This document shows, piece after piece, positions 36,666 to 47,248 of a stretch of 64,000 bases of DNA. A program made the position numbers and the translations under genes. Source of the stretch: CAWIJJ01 sp963836425 (GTDB lineage: Bacteria; Acidobacteriota; Terriglobia; Bryobacterales; Bryobacteraceae); NCBI GenBank assembly GCA_963836425.1, contig CAWIJJ010000001.1, positions 620,001-684,000 on the forward strand, in the 5' to 3' direction. The notes beneath the pieces were generated by a model. It searched no databases, was not told the DNA's origin, and saw only the letters and a list, made by a program, of their open reading frames with translations. Position 1 is the stretch's first letter, and every line of letters starts with the position of its first letter.

Positions 36666-38240
36666 ATGCTCCTTCGCGCGCTGGTCATCCTGCTTTTCTC
36701 CACCGCGGCCATCGCCGACACCTACCCGCGCCAGGCGGGCGTGGACGTGCTCCACTACAGTTTCCGAATCACGCTGCGCGACGACACTGACGAGATTTCG
36801 TGCGAAACCACCGTGCTGGTCCGTTTTCTTCGCGAGGGAATCGGAGAATTCTGGCTCGACCTGGCTTCGCCCGCCGGCGGAAAGGGCATGACGGTCACCG
36901 CGGTGCTGAGCGCCGGCGCGCCGCTTGCGTTCACTCACGCCGCCAACCGCGTTAGTATCCGCTTACGCAATCCGCCAGGGGGGTCGCGGCAGGCGTTCAC
37001 TATCCGTTATCACGGCGTGCCTGCCGGAGGACTGCGCATCGGTCCGAACAAATACGGAGAGCGGACGTTCTTCAGTTCCAACTGGCCCGACCGCGCGCGC
37101 CAGTGGCTTCCGGTCATCGACCATCCCTCCGACAAAGCGTCCAGCGAATTCCTGGTCACCGCGCCGGCGCGGTACCAGGTGGTGGCCAACGGAGTGCTGG
37201 TGGAAGAAACCGATTTGGGCGACGGGACGCGACTCACGCACTGGAGCGAGGCGGCGCCCATCGCTTCCTGGCTGAACGCCATCGGCGCGGCGCAATTTTC
37301 GCGCCGCGATCTCGGCGCTGTGGACCGTGTTCCGCTTCAAACCTGGGTGTACCGGCAGGACCGGGACAACGGCATGGTGACCTTTGATGAGCCCGCGCGG
37401 AGGGCGATCGAGTTCTATGTTTCGCACATTGGTCCGTTCCCCTATGGCAAACTGGCCAGCGTGGAAGCCGCGGGTGTGAGCGGCGGCATGGAACACGCAA
37501 GCGCCGTGTTCTACGGGGAGGCTTCCGTTACCACTCGCCCCGCCACTTCGCTGGTGGCGCATGAGGTCGCGCACCAGTGGTTCGGCGATTCGGTGACGGA
37601 AAAGGATTGGGACGATGTCTGGCTCAGCGAGGGCTTCGCCACCTACCTGGCCCTGCTCGCCACCGAGCACTACTCGGGGCGGGACGCATTCGTGGCCGGT
37701 CTCAAAAGCAGCCGCGAGACGGTGTGGAAGACCGGGCGCAGCCTGCCCGGAACGGCGGTGGTGCACCGCAACCTCTCCGACATGAGCGCGGTGTTGAACG
37801 CTTTGGTTTACCAGAAGGGCGCCTGGGTGCTCCACATGCTGCGCTGCCTGGTGGGAACCGACAGGTTCTGGGCGGGAGTTCGCGAATACTACCGCGTCTA
37901 CCGGGACGGCAACGCTTCGACCGAGGACTTTCGCAAGGTGATGGAGGAGCAGTCCGGGATGGACCTTCGGTGGTTCTTCACGCAATGGCTCACTCGCGCA
38001 GGATCGCCGGTTGTGCAATCGCGCTGGAAATACGATGCCGCATCGAAGAAGGTAGCACTGGAGTTGAGTCAGCAGCAGCCAGGCGAAGCTTACCGCCTGC
38101 CTATCGAAGTGGCTCTCGATGGCCGCATTGAGAAGTTCGAGATGACGGCCAGGCAGCAGCGCCTCGAGATCCCGTCAGACCGCGCTCCCACGTCCGTTAC
38201 GTTCGACCCGAACACCTGCCTCCTGGCGACGTTCCAGTAG
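36666..38240 (+). CDS. Exported M1 family aminopeptidase
   Basis: The 524-residue protein has a signal peptide (MLLRALVILLFSTAAIA). It has the M1 N-terminal beta domain, the substrate-binding GGMEHAS (the GxMEN-like motif), and zinc motif HEVAHQWFGD starting at His299 with the third ligand Glu about 22 residues on in LSEGFATYLA. Gluzincin aminopeptidases remove N-terminal residues from peptides. The length is on the short side because the large C-terminal helical domain is lacking. TACAAT lies 9 bases before the chosen ATG. An in-frame ATG at 36624 precedes it, but would bury the signal peptide. Confidence 0.87.
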   Translation: MLLRALVILLFSTAAIADTYPRQAGVDVLHYSFRITLRDDTDEISCETTVLVRFLREGIGEFWLDLASPAGGKGMTVTAVLSAGAPLAFTHAANRVSIRLRNPPGGSRQAFTIRYHGVPAGGLRIGPNKYGERTFFSSNWPDRARQWLPVIDHPSDKASSEFLVTAPARYQVVANGVLVEETDLGDGTRLTHWSEAAPIASWLNAIGAAQFSRRDLGAVDRVPLQTWVYRQDRDNGMVTFDEPARRAIEFYVSHIGPFPYGKLASVEAAGVSGGMEHASAVFYGEASVTTRPATSLVAHEVAHQWFGDSVTEKDWDDVWLSEGFATYLALLATEHYSGRDAFVAGLKSSRETVWKTGRSLPGTAVVHRNLSDMSAVLNALVYQKGAWVLHMLRCLVGTDRFWAGVREYYRVYRDGNASTEDFRKVMEEQSGMDLRWFFTQWLTRAGSPVVQSRWKYDAASKKVALELSQQQPGEAYRLPIEVALDGRIEKFEMTARQQRLEIPSDRAPTSVTFDPNTCLLATFQ

Positions 38241-38244
38241 GGCG

Positions 38245-40665
38245 CTACCCCACGTATCGCAGCACTTCCATAGGATGCACCCGAGTGGCGCGGACGGCCG
38301 GCACCAAAGCAGCCAGCAGAGCCATCGCCAGCAGCATCACACTGAGGAACGCGAGCGTGGCGGGGTCCGAAGGCTTGATCTCGAACAGCAGCGTTTCGAG
38401 GTACCTGCCCAGCGCCAGCGCCCCCGCGAGGCCCAGCGCGAGACCGCACAACGTCAGCACCAACGCCCGCCCCAGCACCATGCGCAGCACCTGCCCGCGC
38501 TGCGCACCCAGCGCCACGCGGACACCGATCTCGTGCACGCGCTGCCGGACCCCGTACGAAATCACGCCATAGACGCCGAGCACGGCCAGCAGCAGAGCGA
38601 GACCGGCGAAGGCCGCGATCAGTCCGGTCTGGAACTTCGTCCGCGAAAGCGACTCGTCTACCCACTGCCGCATGGTGCCCATCTCCGACACCGGAAGCTC
38701 CGGGTCCAGTTCGCGAACGACACCCGTTACGGCTCTGGCGAGCGACATCGGCTCACCGCGCGTCTCCACCACAACCGTACCGAAAGCGAACGACAGATGC
38801 GCCTGCGGGTAATACACCATCGGGCGGACTTTGTCCGCCAGGCTGCCGTGCTTGACGTCGCCGGTGATGCCGATGATCTCACCGGGAGGATTGTTCGACT
38901 GCATCTGCACGATCAGCCTCTTGCCGACCGGATCCTCGCCCGGGAAGGACTCACGGGCCATCTCCTCGTTGATCACGAAACGCAGGGGCGCCTTTTCGTC
39001 GTTGTCCGCATCGTTGAACGTGCGCCCGCGGCGGAGCGGGATGCCCAGGGTTTCGAAGTAGCCGGGCTGCGCCAGGCGGACATCCGCAACCGGCTCGTGA
39101 CCGGGTTCGGGCTTGGGCTGATCGGCCCTCCAGAAATAGGTCGCCGAGCCCATTCCCTTGAACGGCAGAAAGGTGACCAGGCTGGCATTCACCACGCCGG
39201 GCAGGGCGCGCAGCCGCCGGTCCAGTTCGTTGAAGAAGCGGACGTCCTTGCCGTTCTGATATCGTGTGCCGGGCAGGCTCAGGTTAAACGTGAGCACGTG
39301 GTCCGTGCGGAAGCCCGGGTCCACCGACGTGAGACGCCCGAAGCTGCGCAGCAGCAGGCCCGCTCCCACCAGCAGCATCAGGGCGAAGGCGACCTGGGCT
39401 ACGGTAAAGGCGTCGCGCAACCGGTTTGAGGTCCGGCCCGGCGTGGATCCGCGGCCGCCTTCTTGAAGCGCGGTGCCGAGCGCGTGCCGCGCGGAGAGCA
39501 GCGCCGGCGCCAGTCCCATGGCAAGGCCGGTCAGCAAAGTCGCGGCCGCGGTGAACAGCAGTACCGCCCCGTCCAGGGTGGCCCGTTCGAGGCGTGGCAC
39601 GTCCGCCGGGCCGAACAGCTTGAACGCTTTCACCAGAGCGTACGCCAGCGCAATACCGAGCGCACCGCCGCAGACCGCCAGCGTCAGGCTTTCGACCAGA
39701 GTCTGCCTCGCCAGCCTCGAACGGCCGGCGCCCAGCGATGCGCGGATCGCAAGCTCGCGCTGCCGCCCGGCCGCGCGGCTCAGCATCAGGTTAGCCACAT
39801 TCGCGCAGGCGATCACCAGGATCAGCCCCACCGCCCCCAGCAGCACCAGCAACGGTGTCCGCACCCTTCCGAACATCTGAGTGGAAAGCGGGATGGCCTT
39901 GGCGCTCCAGTTGGCATTGTTCAGCGGGTACGCCCCTTCGAGTTGCTTCGCCATCGTTCGCATTTCGAGATCGGCCCGCTCCACCGTCACTCCGGGCTTC
40001 AGTTTCGCCAGCACGGCGTAATTCCGGCCGCCCGCGCGCGTGCCATTGGAATTGATGCCCTGGAGCCGCAGCGCCTGCCACATTTCAGGCTTGCTGTCGG
40101 CGGGCGTGAGGATGCCCGGCGGCGCCACTCCCACTACCGTCACCGCTTCCGAATTCAGCCGGATCGTCTTGCCAATAATGGATGGGTCAGCGGAGAACTT
40201 GCGCCGCCACAGGGTATCGCTCAGGACCGCGACCGACGCCGCACCGGGCTTGCACTCCGCGGCCGTGAAGCCGCGGCCCATCGCCATCGGAATGCCGAGC
40301 ATCGGAAAGAACGCTTCCTCCACCCACTGCGACTCGACTTCTTCCGGCTCGCCGGCACCGGTGACGGTCTTATTCTGCGAAACGTATGCGCTCATCGCGC
40401 TGAAACTCGAACTGCGCGCGCGCCACTCCAGATAGTTCGCCGCCGACACCACGTTGTTTTTGAAGCCACGGTCCGGGCGCGTCTCCCAGAGCGACACCAG
40501 CCGGCTGGAATCGGGATACGGAAGCGGTTTCAGAATCACGGCCTGGATCAGGCTGAAGATGGCCGTGTTCGCACCGATGCCGAGCGCGATCACGACGATG
40601 CCGACTGCCGCGAACCCTGGGTTACGGCGAAACTGGCGAAGCGCGTAGAGGATGTCCTGTATCAT
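38245..40665 (-). CDS. ADOP-type ABC transporter permease (FtsX/MacB-like, duplicated)
   Basis: The 806-residue protein has two FtsX-like halves. An N-terminal helix (GFAAVGIVVIALGIGANTAIFSL) is followed by a large periplasmic MacB-type domain, three helices near residues 275-400, a second periplasmic domain, and three C-terminal helices ending in PVRATRVHPMEVLRYVG. Acidobacterial duplicated orphan permeases of this design normally lack an adjacent ATPase, and none is here. GAGAGGGG precedes the ATG. It lies 58 bp downstream of the sigma-54 response-regulator gene on the same strand, so it may be in its regulon. Confidence 0.88.
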   Translation of the reverse strand: MIQDILYALRQFRRNPGFAAVGIVVIALGIGANTAIFSLIQAVILKPLPYPDSSRLVSLWETRPDRGFKNNVVSAANYLEWRARSSSFSAMSAYVSQNKTVTGAGEPEEVESQWVEEAFFPMLGIPMAMGRGFTAAECKPGAASVAVLSDTLWRRKFSADPSIIGKTIRLNSEAVTVVGVAPPGILTPADSKPEMWQALRLQGINSNGTRAGGRNYAVLAKLKPGVTVERADLEMRTMAKQLEGAYPLNNANWSAKAIPLSTQMFGRVRTPLLVLLGAVGLILVIACANVANLMLSRAAGRQRELAIRASLGAGRSRLARQTLVESLTLAVCGGALGIALAYALVKAFKLFGPADVPRLERATLDGAVLLFTAAATLLTGLAMGLAPALLSARHALGTALQEGGRGSTPGRTSNRLRDAFTVAQVAFALMLLVGAGLLLRSFGRLTSVDPGFRTDHVLTFNLSLPGTRYQNGKDVRFFNELDRRLRALPGVVNASLVTFLPFKGMGSATYFWRADQPKPEPGHEPVADVRLAQPGYFETLGIPLRRGRTFNDADNDEKAPLRFVINEEMARESFPGEDPVGKRLIVQMQSNNPPGEIIGITGDVKHGSLADKVRPMVYYPQAHLSFAFGTVVVETRGEPMSLARAVTGVVRELDPELPVSEMGTMRQWVDESLSRTKFQTGLIAAFAGLALLLAVLGVYGVISYGVRQRVHEIGVRVALGAQRGQVLRMVLGRALVLTLCGLALGLAGALALGRYLETLLFEIKPSDPATLAFLSVMLLAMALLAALVPAVRATRVHPMEVLRYVG

Positions 40666-40723
40666 CGAGCCCCTCTCAAGGATCTACGGATGATACCGGA
40701 AAGGGTTAGGCAACGGCTACGGC

Positions 40724-42054
40724 TCAGGCGATATCGCCGCCGAGATTGTATTCCTTCAGCCGGTATTGCAGAGTGCGCAGGCTGATGCCGAGTTGGCGCG
40801 CGGTTCGGGTCCGATTGCCGCCGTTTTCAGCTAAGGCCTTCTCGATTGCCTGGCGTTCGATGTCCTTGAACAGAACCGGGCGCGCCGGACCGCTGGCGGT
40901 AATGGGGAGATCGTCGGACTCCACCACGCCATCCGACAGAATGGCCACGCGCTCCATGGTGTTCTGCAGTTCCCGCACATTGCCGGGCCAGTTGTATGCC
41001 ATCAGCACGCATTCCGCTTCGGGAGAGATGGCGAGGCCCGGCTTGTTGAGTTCCTTCGCTGCCCGCTCCAGAAAAAATCGAGCCAGGCGGCGGATGTCCG
41101 ACGGCCGCTCGCGCAGGGGAGGGATTTCGATGGGAAATGTGTGCAGCCGGTAGAACAGATCCTCGCGAAATTTTCCCTCCGCCACGCTTTGTTTCAAGTC
41201 GCGGTTGCTGGCGGCGATAATGCGCACGTCGGCGGTGATCTGGCGTGTTCCGCCCACGCGCTCGAAAGTCCTTTCCTGAAGGACGCGCAACAGCTTCGCC
41301 TGTAAGCCGCCATCGAGTTCGCCGATCTCGTCCAGGAACAGCGTTCCCCCTCCGGCTCGCTCGAAGCGGCCCGCATGCTGTCCCACGGCGCCGGTGAAGG
41401 CGCCCCGCTCGTGCCCGAATAGCTCGCTTTCAATCAGGGTGGGAGAGAGTGCGGCGCAATTCACCGGCACGAACACTCGCTGCGCGCGCGGGCTATTGCG
41501 GTGAATGCAGCGCGCGATCACCTCTTTGCCTGTGCCGCTCTCTCCGGTGATGAGTACGGTGGCCTGGGTGGGCGCCACTTTTCGCGCGAGTTCCACCACG
41601 CGGGCCATCTCGGGATCGCCGGCGATAAGGTCCGCGCACGAGAAGCGGGCGTTTTCCTGCTCCTGAAGCACCTCGCGGTCGCGCGCCGCCTGGTTGTCCT
41701 CGAGGGCTTTGCGCACCACGATGCGCAACTCGTCGGGGCTGCTCAGTGGCTTGCCCAAATAGTCGGCAGCGCCGAGTTTCATTGCTTCCACCGCGGAGGA
41801 GACGGTCCCGAATCCGGTGATCACGATGACCGGGATCTCGGGCATCTCCTGTTTCCAGTAGCGGAGCACGTCCATGCCGCTGCCATCCGACAGTTTCAGG
41901 TCCGTAACCACCAGGTGAAAGCTGCGGCGGGCGCCCGCGGCCAGTGCGTCAGCCGCCGATGCCGCGCTTTCCACGGCATAACCCTCGCCGCGCAGGATCG
42001 CCTCCATCAAGCTGCGAAAGCCGGCGTCGTCATCCACTACCAGGATCGATTCCA

Positions 42055-42058
<4 letters not shown>
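40724..42058 (-). CDS. NtrC-family sigma-54-dependent response regulator
   Basis: The 444-residue protein has three domains. Residues ~1-120 are a receiver (VDDDAGFRS; phosphoacceptor Asp in VVTDLKLSDG). Residues ~140-375 are an AAA+ sigma-54 activation domain with Walker A GESGTGKE and the sigma-54-contacting GAFTGA loop. The C-terminal ~45 residues are a Fis-type helix-turn-helix (NRTRTARQLGISLRTLQYRLKEY). All motifs needed to open sigma-54 promoters are intact. It overlaps its sensor kinase by 4 bp. A matching promoter is present at 43885-43899. Confidence 0.95.
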
Positions 42059-43329
<1,271 letters not shown>

Positions 43330-43338
43330 GCAAGGATT

Positions 43339-43626
43339 TTAGCTGCGCCCCGGTCCCTGGCCGTTGCGCATGCCGCCGCGATAAGGACCCTGCCGGTTGC
43401 TGCCGTCGGCCGGCGGTTGTCCGTTCTGACGGCCGCGCGGGCATGTGCCGTTGCCATGCGGGCCGGTGCCGTCGCACTGCCCGGAAGCGTTCGGGCCCCT
43501 GCGCGTGCCATCGCACTGCCCCTGGTTCGGGCAATCGGGACGGGGGCATGTGGGATTTTGCGCTACGGCAAAACCGGCGGAAGCAAACAGCAGCAGTGCA
43601 GCAAGGAGCGATCGTCGTTGAAGCAT
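43339..43626 (-). CDS. Small secreted Cys/Gly/Asn-rich protein
   Basis: The ~95-residue protein has a signal peptide (MLQRRSLLAALLLFASAGFAVA). The mature part is low-complexity and contains six cysteines in CPRPDCPNQGQC, QCDGTGP and TCPRGR contexts plus many Gly, Asn, Pro and Arg. It has no recognised family. Position directly upstream of a membrane sensor kinase suggests an accessory that binds a metal or other signal in the periplasm, as ZraP does for ZraSR; this is analogy, not homology. GGAGG lies 9 bases before ATG 43626. Confidence 0.6.
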   Translation of the reverse strand: MLQRRSLLAALLLFASAGFAVAQNPTCPRPDCPNQGQCDGTRRGPNASGQCDGTGPHGNGTCPRGRQNGQPPADGSNRQGPYRGGMRNGQGPGRS

Positions 43627-43884
43627 CGGATACAACCTCCGCCTCCTGGAGGTGCACGCGGTCGCCCAAAATCAGATGTTGCAAGTACAGGAGTTACAGG
43701 TCCGATAGAGCCGGCGCCGCGCACAGTTGGCACAGAGGAGAAAGCCGGCGCGCAAACGTTGCGGAGTTAAAGGCCTTTTGCCGCTGAATCGGCAGCCGCG
43801 CACTCCTTGCGCAGGGAAACCCCGTTCCGCGCAAATCCTGCACGGGGTCGGCCGTTGCGGTGTTGAATTCGTGAAGATCGGGTC

Positions 43885-43899
43885 TGGCACTTCGTTTGC
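43885..43899 (+). promoter_or_regulatory. Sigma-54 (RpoN) promoter upstream of the 43923 gene
   Basis: TGGCAC-ttcgt-TTGC matches the -24/-12 consensus exactly in the invariant GG and GC with the required 10-bp spacing. The ATG of the next gene is 23 bp beyond the -12 GC, a normal distance. A perfect 10-bp palindrome AAAGGCCTTT (43769-43778) lies ~110 bp upstream, where an NtrC-type activator would bind. The rest of the gap 43627-43922 shows no gene. Confidence 0.7.
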
Positions 43900-43922
43900 C
43901 ACATTTCTGGGCGGGAGCGTCT

Positions 43923-44354
43923 ATGATCCGTCTTACCGCCATTCTCCTGTTGACGCCGGCATGCTGGGTGCTCCACGCGCAGGGCGAGAACTGCTGTATC
44001 GTGGCCCAAGCCGGAAAAATCCTGGAGCTTTCCGGCGTGGTAGGGCAGATTCAGATCGTTCCCGGACAAGGCATGCCGTACTTCGAACTGAAGCACGGCG
44101 CCGAAACCACCCGCGTCTATCTGGGACCGATGCCCTTTCTGATCGCCGAAAATTTCAATCCGAAGAGCGGGCAGGATGTCGTAGTCAAGGGATATCCGGT
44201 CGAAAACTGGATTGTCGCAGCGCGTGTCACTCTGGTGGCCGAGAAGAGGACCGTTCAGTTCCGCGACGATCAGGGCTGGCCGCTGTGGCGCGGGCGCTTT
44301 GGCCGCGGCGCGGGCGGGGGAGGTTGGGGACGGGGCGCCGGGCGAGGCCGCTAG
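43923..44354 (+). CDS. Small exported protein with Gly/Arg-rich tail, unknown function
   Basis: The 143-residue protein has a signal peptide (MIRLTAILLLTPACWVLHA), a paired-Cys segment GENCCIVAQ, then a beta-rich region (GKILELSGVVGQIQIV, ETTRVYLGPMPFLI, GQDVVVKGYPV) like a small OB-type fold, and a tail of Gly, Arg and Trp. No family is recognised. It is the likely direct target of the neighbouring sigma-54 two-component system because a near-perfect -24/-12 promoter lies upstream. It converges with the CcmH-like gene. Confidence 0.6.
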   Translation: MIRLTAILLLTPACWVLHAQGENCCIVAQAGKILELSGVVGQIQIVPGQGMPYFELKHGAETTRVYLGPMPFLIAENFNPKSGQDVVVKGYPVENWIVAARVTLVAEKRTVQFRDDQGWPLWRGRFGRGAGGGGWGRGAGRGR

Positions 44355-44363
44355 CCCCTTCGG

Positions 44364-44792
44364 TCATGCGCCCTGCACGTTCTGCGACAGCTTGTAATCG
44401 CGCACCATCCGGCGAATCCAAACAGCCAGCCCAATCGAACCCAACGGGACCAGCAGCCAGGGAACCAGGTGCGCCCAGGATGGTGTGGGCGCGAAGTCCG
44501 CAATAACCTTCTGTCCGTATTGGTTCACGTAGCCGTCGATAATTTCGTTATCGGACTTGCCCTCCTGTACCAGGCGCGCGATTTCGAGCCGCATTCGAAG
44601 TGCGACCTCACTCTGGTGCCGGCTCACCGGCTCGCTGTAGCAGCACGGGGCCAGTAGCTTGTTTTCGAGCGCGGTGATGCGCTGCTCCGGAGAACGGTCT
44701 CCGGCGGCGGTGAGAAACCCGGGGAAAACCCCTGCCAGGCACACCGTCGCCAGGAAAGTCCGTGCGAGCGAAATTTTGAGCATGAAAGACAT
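44364..44792 (-). CDS. CcmH/NrfF-like cytochrome c maturation protein with CC motif
   Basis: The ~142-residue protein has a signal peptide, a short periplasmic CcmH/CycL-like domain (ENKLLAPCCYSEPVSRHQS, MRLEIARLVQEGKSDNEIIDGYVNQYG), and a C-terminal membrane helix (LVPWLLVPLGSIGLAVWI). Family members reduce apocytochrome thiols using LRCxxC; here two adjacent cysteines replace the CxxC. No other ccm genes are nearby. Start options are ATG 44792 and ATG 44783; neither has a strong ribosome-binding site. Confidence 0.78.
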   Translation of the reverse strand: MSFMLKISLARTFLATVCLAGVFPGFLTAAGDRSPEQRITALENKLLAPCCYSEPVSRHQSEVALRMRLEIARLVQEGKSDNEIIDGYVNQYGQKVIADFAPTPSWAHLVPWLLVPLGSIGLAVWIRRMVRDYKLSQNVQGA

Positions 44793-44816
44793 CGGTTGCA
44801 ATCCGGCGGCCGTTCG

Positions 44817-45380
44817 TCAACGGCGCGCACGCGCCTCCCAGTCGGCGCGCAGCATGCTCCAGACAATCAGGTCCACCCAGCGGTCGTTCACCCATTCCGC
44901 CTCGCGCAGCACGCCCTCGCGCTGGAACCCCAGGCGCTCCGGAATCGCGCAGCTTTTGCGGTTCCCGGTTCCGCACCGGATCTCGACACGATGCAGGTCC
45001 TGGTCGAACATCAGGTAGTCGAGAAGAGCGGCGCAACACCGGCTCATGAGCCCTCCGCCCTGCCGCCGTTCGTCCAGCCAGTACCCGATGCTGCAATTGC
45101 GATTGTTCCAGTCGATTGGGTGCACGCCGACACAGCCGGCGAACAGGCCTTCCACTCGTATCGAGCATTGCGGACCCTTCCCGGCATACCACTGGTTCAG
45201 TACCCGCCGGAAGAATTCCTGGACGTCCGCTTCGCTGCGGGTGGCGTCCACCCAGGGCAGCCAATCGCGAAGATAACGGCGGTTCCGTTCCACGCAGGCG
45301 AACGCCTCGCCCGAATCGGCCATCTGCAACAGCCGGATTTCCACGCCTGGAGCGATGCTTTGCTGGAATGGAGCCGTCAC
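44817..45380 (-). CDS. GNAT acetyltransferase (RimJ/RimL-like)
   Basis: The 187-residue protein has the RimL-type pattern: IAPGVEIRLLQMADSGEAF at the N terminus, WLPWVDATRSEAD, GCVGVHPIDWNNRNCSIGYWL, RRQGGGLMSRCCAALLDY as the acetyl-CoA loop, and IPERLGFQREGVLREAEWVN near the end. It transfers an acetyl group to a protein N terminus or a small amine. I chose GTG 45380, which overlaps the upstream gene's TGA (GTGA); the longer frame runs back through that gene and adds non-family sequence. Confidence 0.83.
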   Translation of the reverse strand: MTAPFQQSIAPGVEIRLLQMADSGEAFACVERNRRYLRDWLPWVDATRSEADVQEFFRRVLNQWYAGKGPQCSIRVEGLFAGCVGVHPIDWNNRNCSIGYWLDERRQGGGLMSRCCAALLDYLMFDQDLHRVEIRCGTGNRKSCAIPERLGFQREGVLREAEWVNDRWVDLIVWSMLRADWEARARR

Positions 45381-46183
45381 GATTTCCCGGTCGGATTCTG
45401 CGGTGTCCGCGACTTGGAAATGGACGGCGTTTCCGGACCATCGTGCTGCAAAGCATACGCCGTCAAGCCCGTCTTCAGCAGGTCGAATGCAGTCTGCGGG
45501 TCGTCCGCATACTGGAACAGATCCATATCCTCGGGAGAAATCATGTCGTACTTCAACAGGGCCTCGAAATTGATGATTTCTTTCCAATAGGAGGAACCAT
45601 AAAGCAGGATCGTCAGCTTCTTGGCGAGTTTTTGCGTCTGCGAAAGTGTGAGCAGTTCCATGAGTTCATCCATGGTCCCGAACCCGCCCGGAAACACCAC
45701 CAGCGCCTTTGCCAGGTAAGCGAACCAGAACTTCCGCATGAAGAAGTAGTGGAACTCGAAGCTCAGCTCCGGGGTGATGTAGGGATTGGGAAACTGTTCG
45801 AACGGCAGCCCGATGTTCAGCCCCACGCTCTTGCCGCTGGCGTCGAACGCGCCGCGGTTCGCCGCTTCCATAATGCCTGGTCCGCCCCCCGAACAGATTA
45901 CGAATCGATAGGTGCTGTTGGTGAACTGGTCCGACCACTCGGTGAGCATCCGGGCAAGCGTCTGCGCCTCGGAATAATAGTGTCCCAGCGGGCCGTCTTC
46001 CTTCAAACGGGCGGAGCCGAAAAAAACGACCGTGTCGCGCACTTTTTCGCGGCGGAAATGCGCGAGCGGCTCTAAAAACTCGGCCAGGATTCGCAAGGCG
46101 CGCGCATCCGGGCCATTCAGAAATTGTTCGTTCAGGTAAGCGACCGGGCGGCGGACGCTATTCGGCGGTTTGGTTTCCGGCAT
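45377..46183 (-). CDS. LOG-family (TIGR00730-like) Rossmann protein
   Basis: The 268-residue protein has the signature pair CSGGGPGIMEAANRGAF and FPGGFGTMDELMELLTL, characteristic of lysine-decarboxylase-like/LOG cytokinin phosphoribohydrolases, preceded by a VVFFGSARL strand. Characterised members hydrolyse nucleoside 5'-monophosphates. The N-terminal ~45 residues form an extra helical extension. The ATG overlaps the lpxD 3' end by 26 bp, and the GNAT gene overlaps its stop, so lpxD-LOG-GNAT read as one unit. Confidence 0.87.
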   Translation of the reverse strand: MPETKPPNSVRRPVAYLNEQFLNGPDARALRILAEFLEPLAHFRREKVRDTVVFFGSARLKEDGPLGHYYSEAQTLARMLTEWSDQFTNSTYRFVICSGGGPGIMEAANRGAFDASGKSVGLNIGLPFEQFPNPYITPELSFEFHYFFMRKFWFAYLAKALVVFPGGFGTMDELMELLTLSQTQKLAKKLTILLYGSSYWKEIINFEALLKYDMISPEDMDLFQYADDPQTAFDLLKTGLTAYALQHDGPETPSISKSRTPQNPTGKS

Positions 46184-47198
46184 CGTTTTCCAGTTTTTCC
46201 ACTCTCTTGGTCAGGTCTCTCAACGTCTTCATCAGGCTCGGCAGCTTGGGAAATGCCGTAATCGCCCTCAGCCATTCCGCGGCCGAAAAGGCGGGAGATC
46301 CGGAGATGCGCGCGCCGGCCTCCACGTCGCCGCCGATGCCGCTTTGGGCATAAACGATAGCGCCTTCGTGCACAGTCAGGTGGCCCGACGAGCCCACCTG
46401 TCCGGCCAGCAGCACATTCCGTTCCAGCACCGTGCTTCCGGCGAGCCCGGTCTGCGCGCAGATGATGTTATCTTCGCCCACGGTACAGGCATGTCCCACC
46501 TGAACCAGGCTGTCGATCTTGGCGCCTCGCCGCACGCGCGTTTCCCCTACCGTGGCGCGGTCCACCGAGGTGAGGCTCTGGATTTCCACATCGTCCTCGA
46601 TAACGGTGATGCCGGACTGAACGATCTTGAAATGGCTGCCGTCGGCGCGCTTCGCGAATCCAAATCCGTCGCCGCCCACTACTACGCCGTTTTGCAGCAC
46701 GACGCGGTGGCCGATGTGGCAGTATTCCCGGACGGCCGCGTGGGAGTGGGCCAGAAAGTCGTCACCGATGCGGGCGCCCTCATAGATGACGACATGCGGA
46801 TGCAGAACGCAATTGCGGCCGATCCGCACGTGTTCCCCCACCGCGGCGAAGGGTCCGATGGAGCAGTTCTCGCCCAGCTCGGCAGTGGGCGCGACGCAGG
46901 CCAGCGGGTGAACGCCCGCGGATGGCACCGGAGGCTGGTAGAACAGCGCCAGCGCCCGCGCGAAATCGAGATAAGGGTTCGCCGAGATGAGGCAGGCGAT
47001 GTCCATACCCGGAAGTTTCTCGGCCACCAGAATCGCTCCCGCCTTCGTGTTCTTCACTTTGGGAGCATATTTCGGGTTGGCCAGGAAAGTGAGTTGTCCC
47101 GGTCCGGCATGCTCCATCCCGGCCACGCCGGTGATTTCGATTTCGCCGTCGCCTGCGACGCCACAGCCCAACCGTTCTGCGATCTGCTGGAGTTTCAT
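46158..47198 (-). CDS. lpxD: UDP-3-O-acylglucosamine N-acyltransferase (lipid A biosynthesis)
   Basis: The 346-residue protein has an N-terminal uridine-binding domain (MKLQQIAERLGCGVAGDG, GAILVAEKLPG), then a left-handed beta-helix of hexapeptide repeats (from ~residue 105), with the catalytic His region SHAAVREYCHIGHRVVL and GGDGFGFAKRADG, and a C-terminal helical tail. It adds the second acyl chain in lipid A synthesis and shows that the cell has an LPS-type outer membrane. No other lpx genes are adjacent in the window. Confidence 0.94.
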   Translation of the reverse strand: MKLQQIAERLGCGVAGDGEIEITGVAGMEHAGPGQLTFLANPKYAPKVKNTKAGAILVAEKLPGMDIACLISANPYLDFARALALFYQPPVPSAGVHPLACVAPTAELGENCSIGPFAAVGEHVRIGRNCVLHPHVVIYEGARIGDDFLAHSHAAVREYCHIGHRVVLQNGVVVGGDGFGFAKRADGSHFKIVQSGITVIEDDVEIQSLTSVDRATVGETRVRRGAKIDSLVQVGHACTVGEDNIICAQTGLAGSTVLERNVLLAGQVGSSGHLTVHEGAIVYAQSGIGGDVEAGARISGSPAFSAAEWLRAITAFPKLPSLMKTLRDLTKRVEKLENDAGNQTAE

Positions 47199-47248
47199 AC
47201 CGTGAACCTCCAGCGTACCGCAGTGATTGTAGCGGAACCGGCGAAGCC

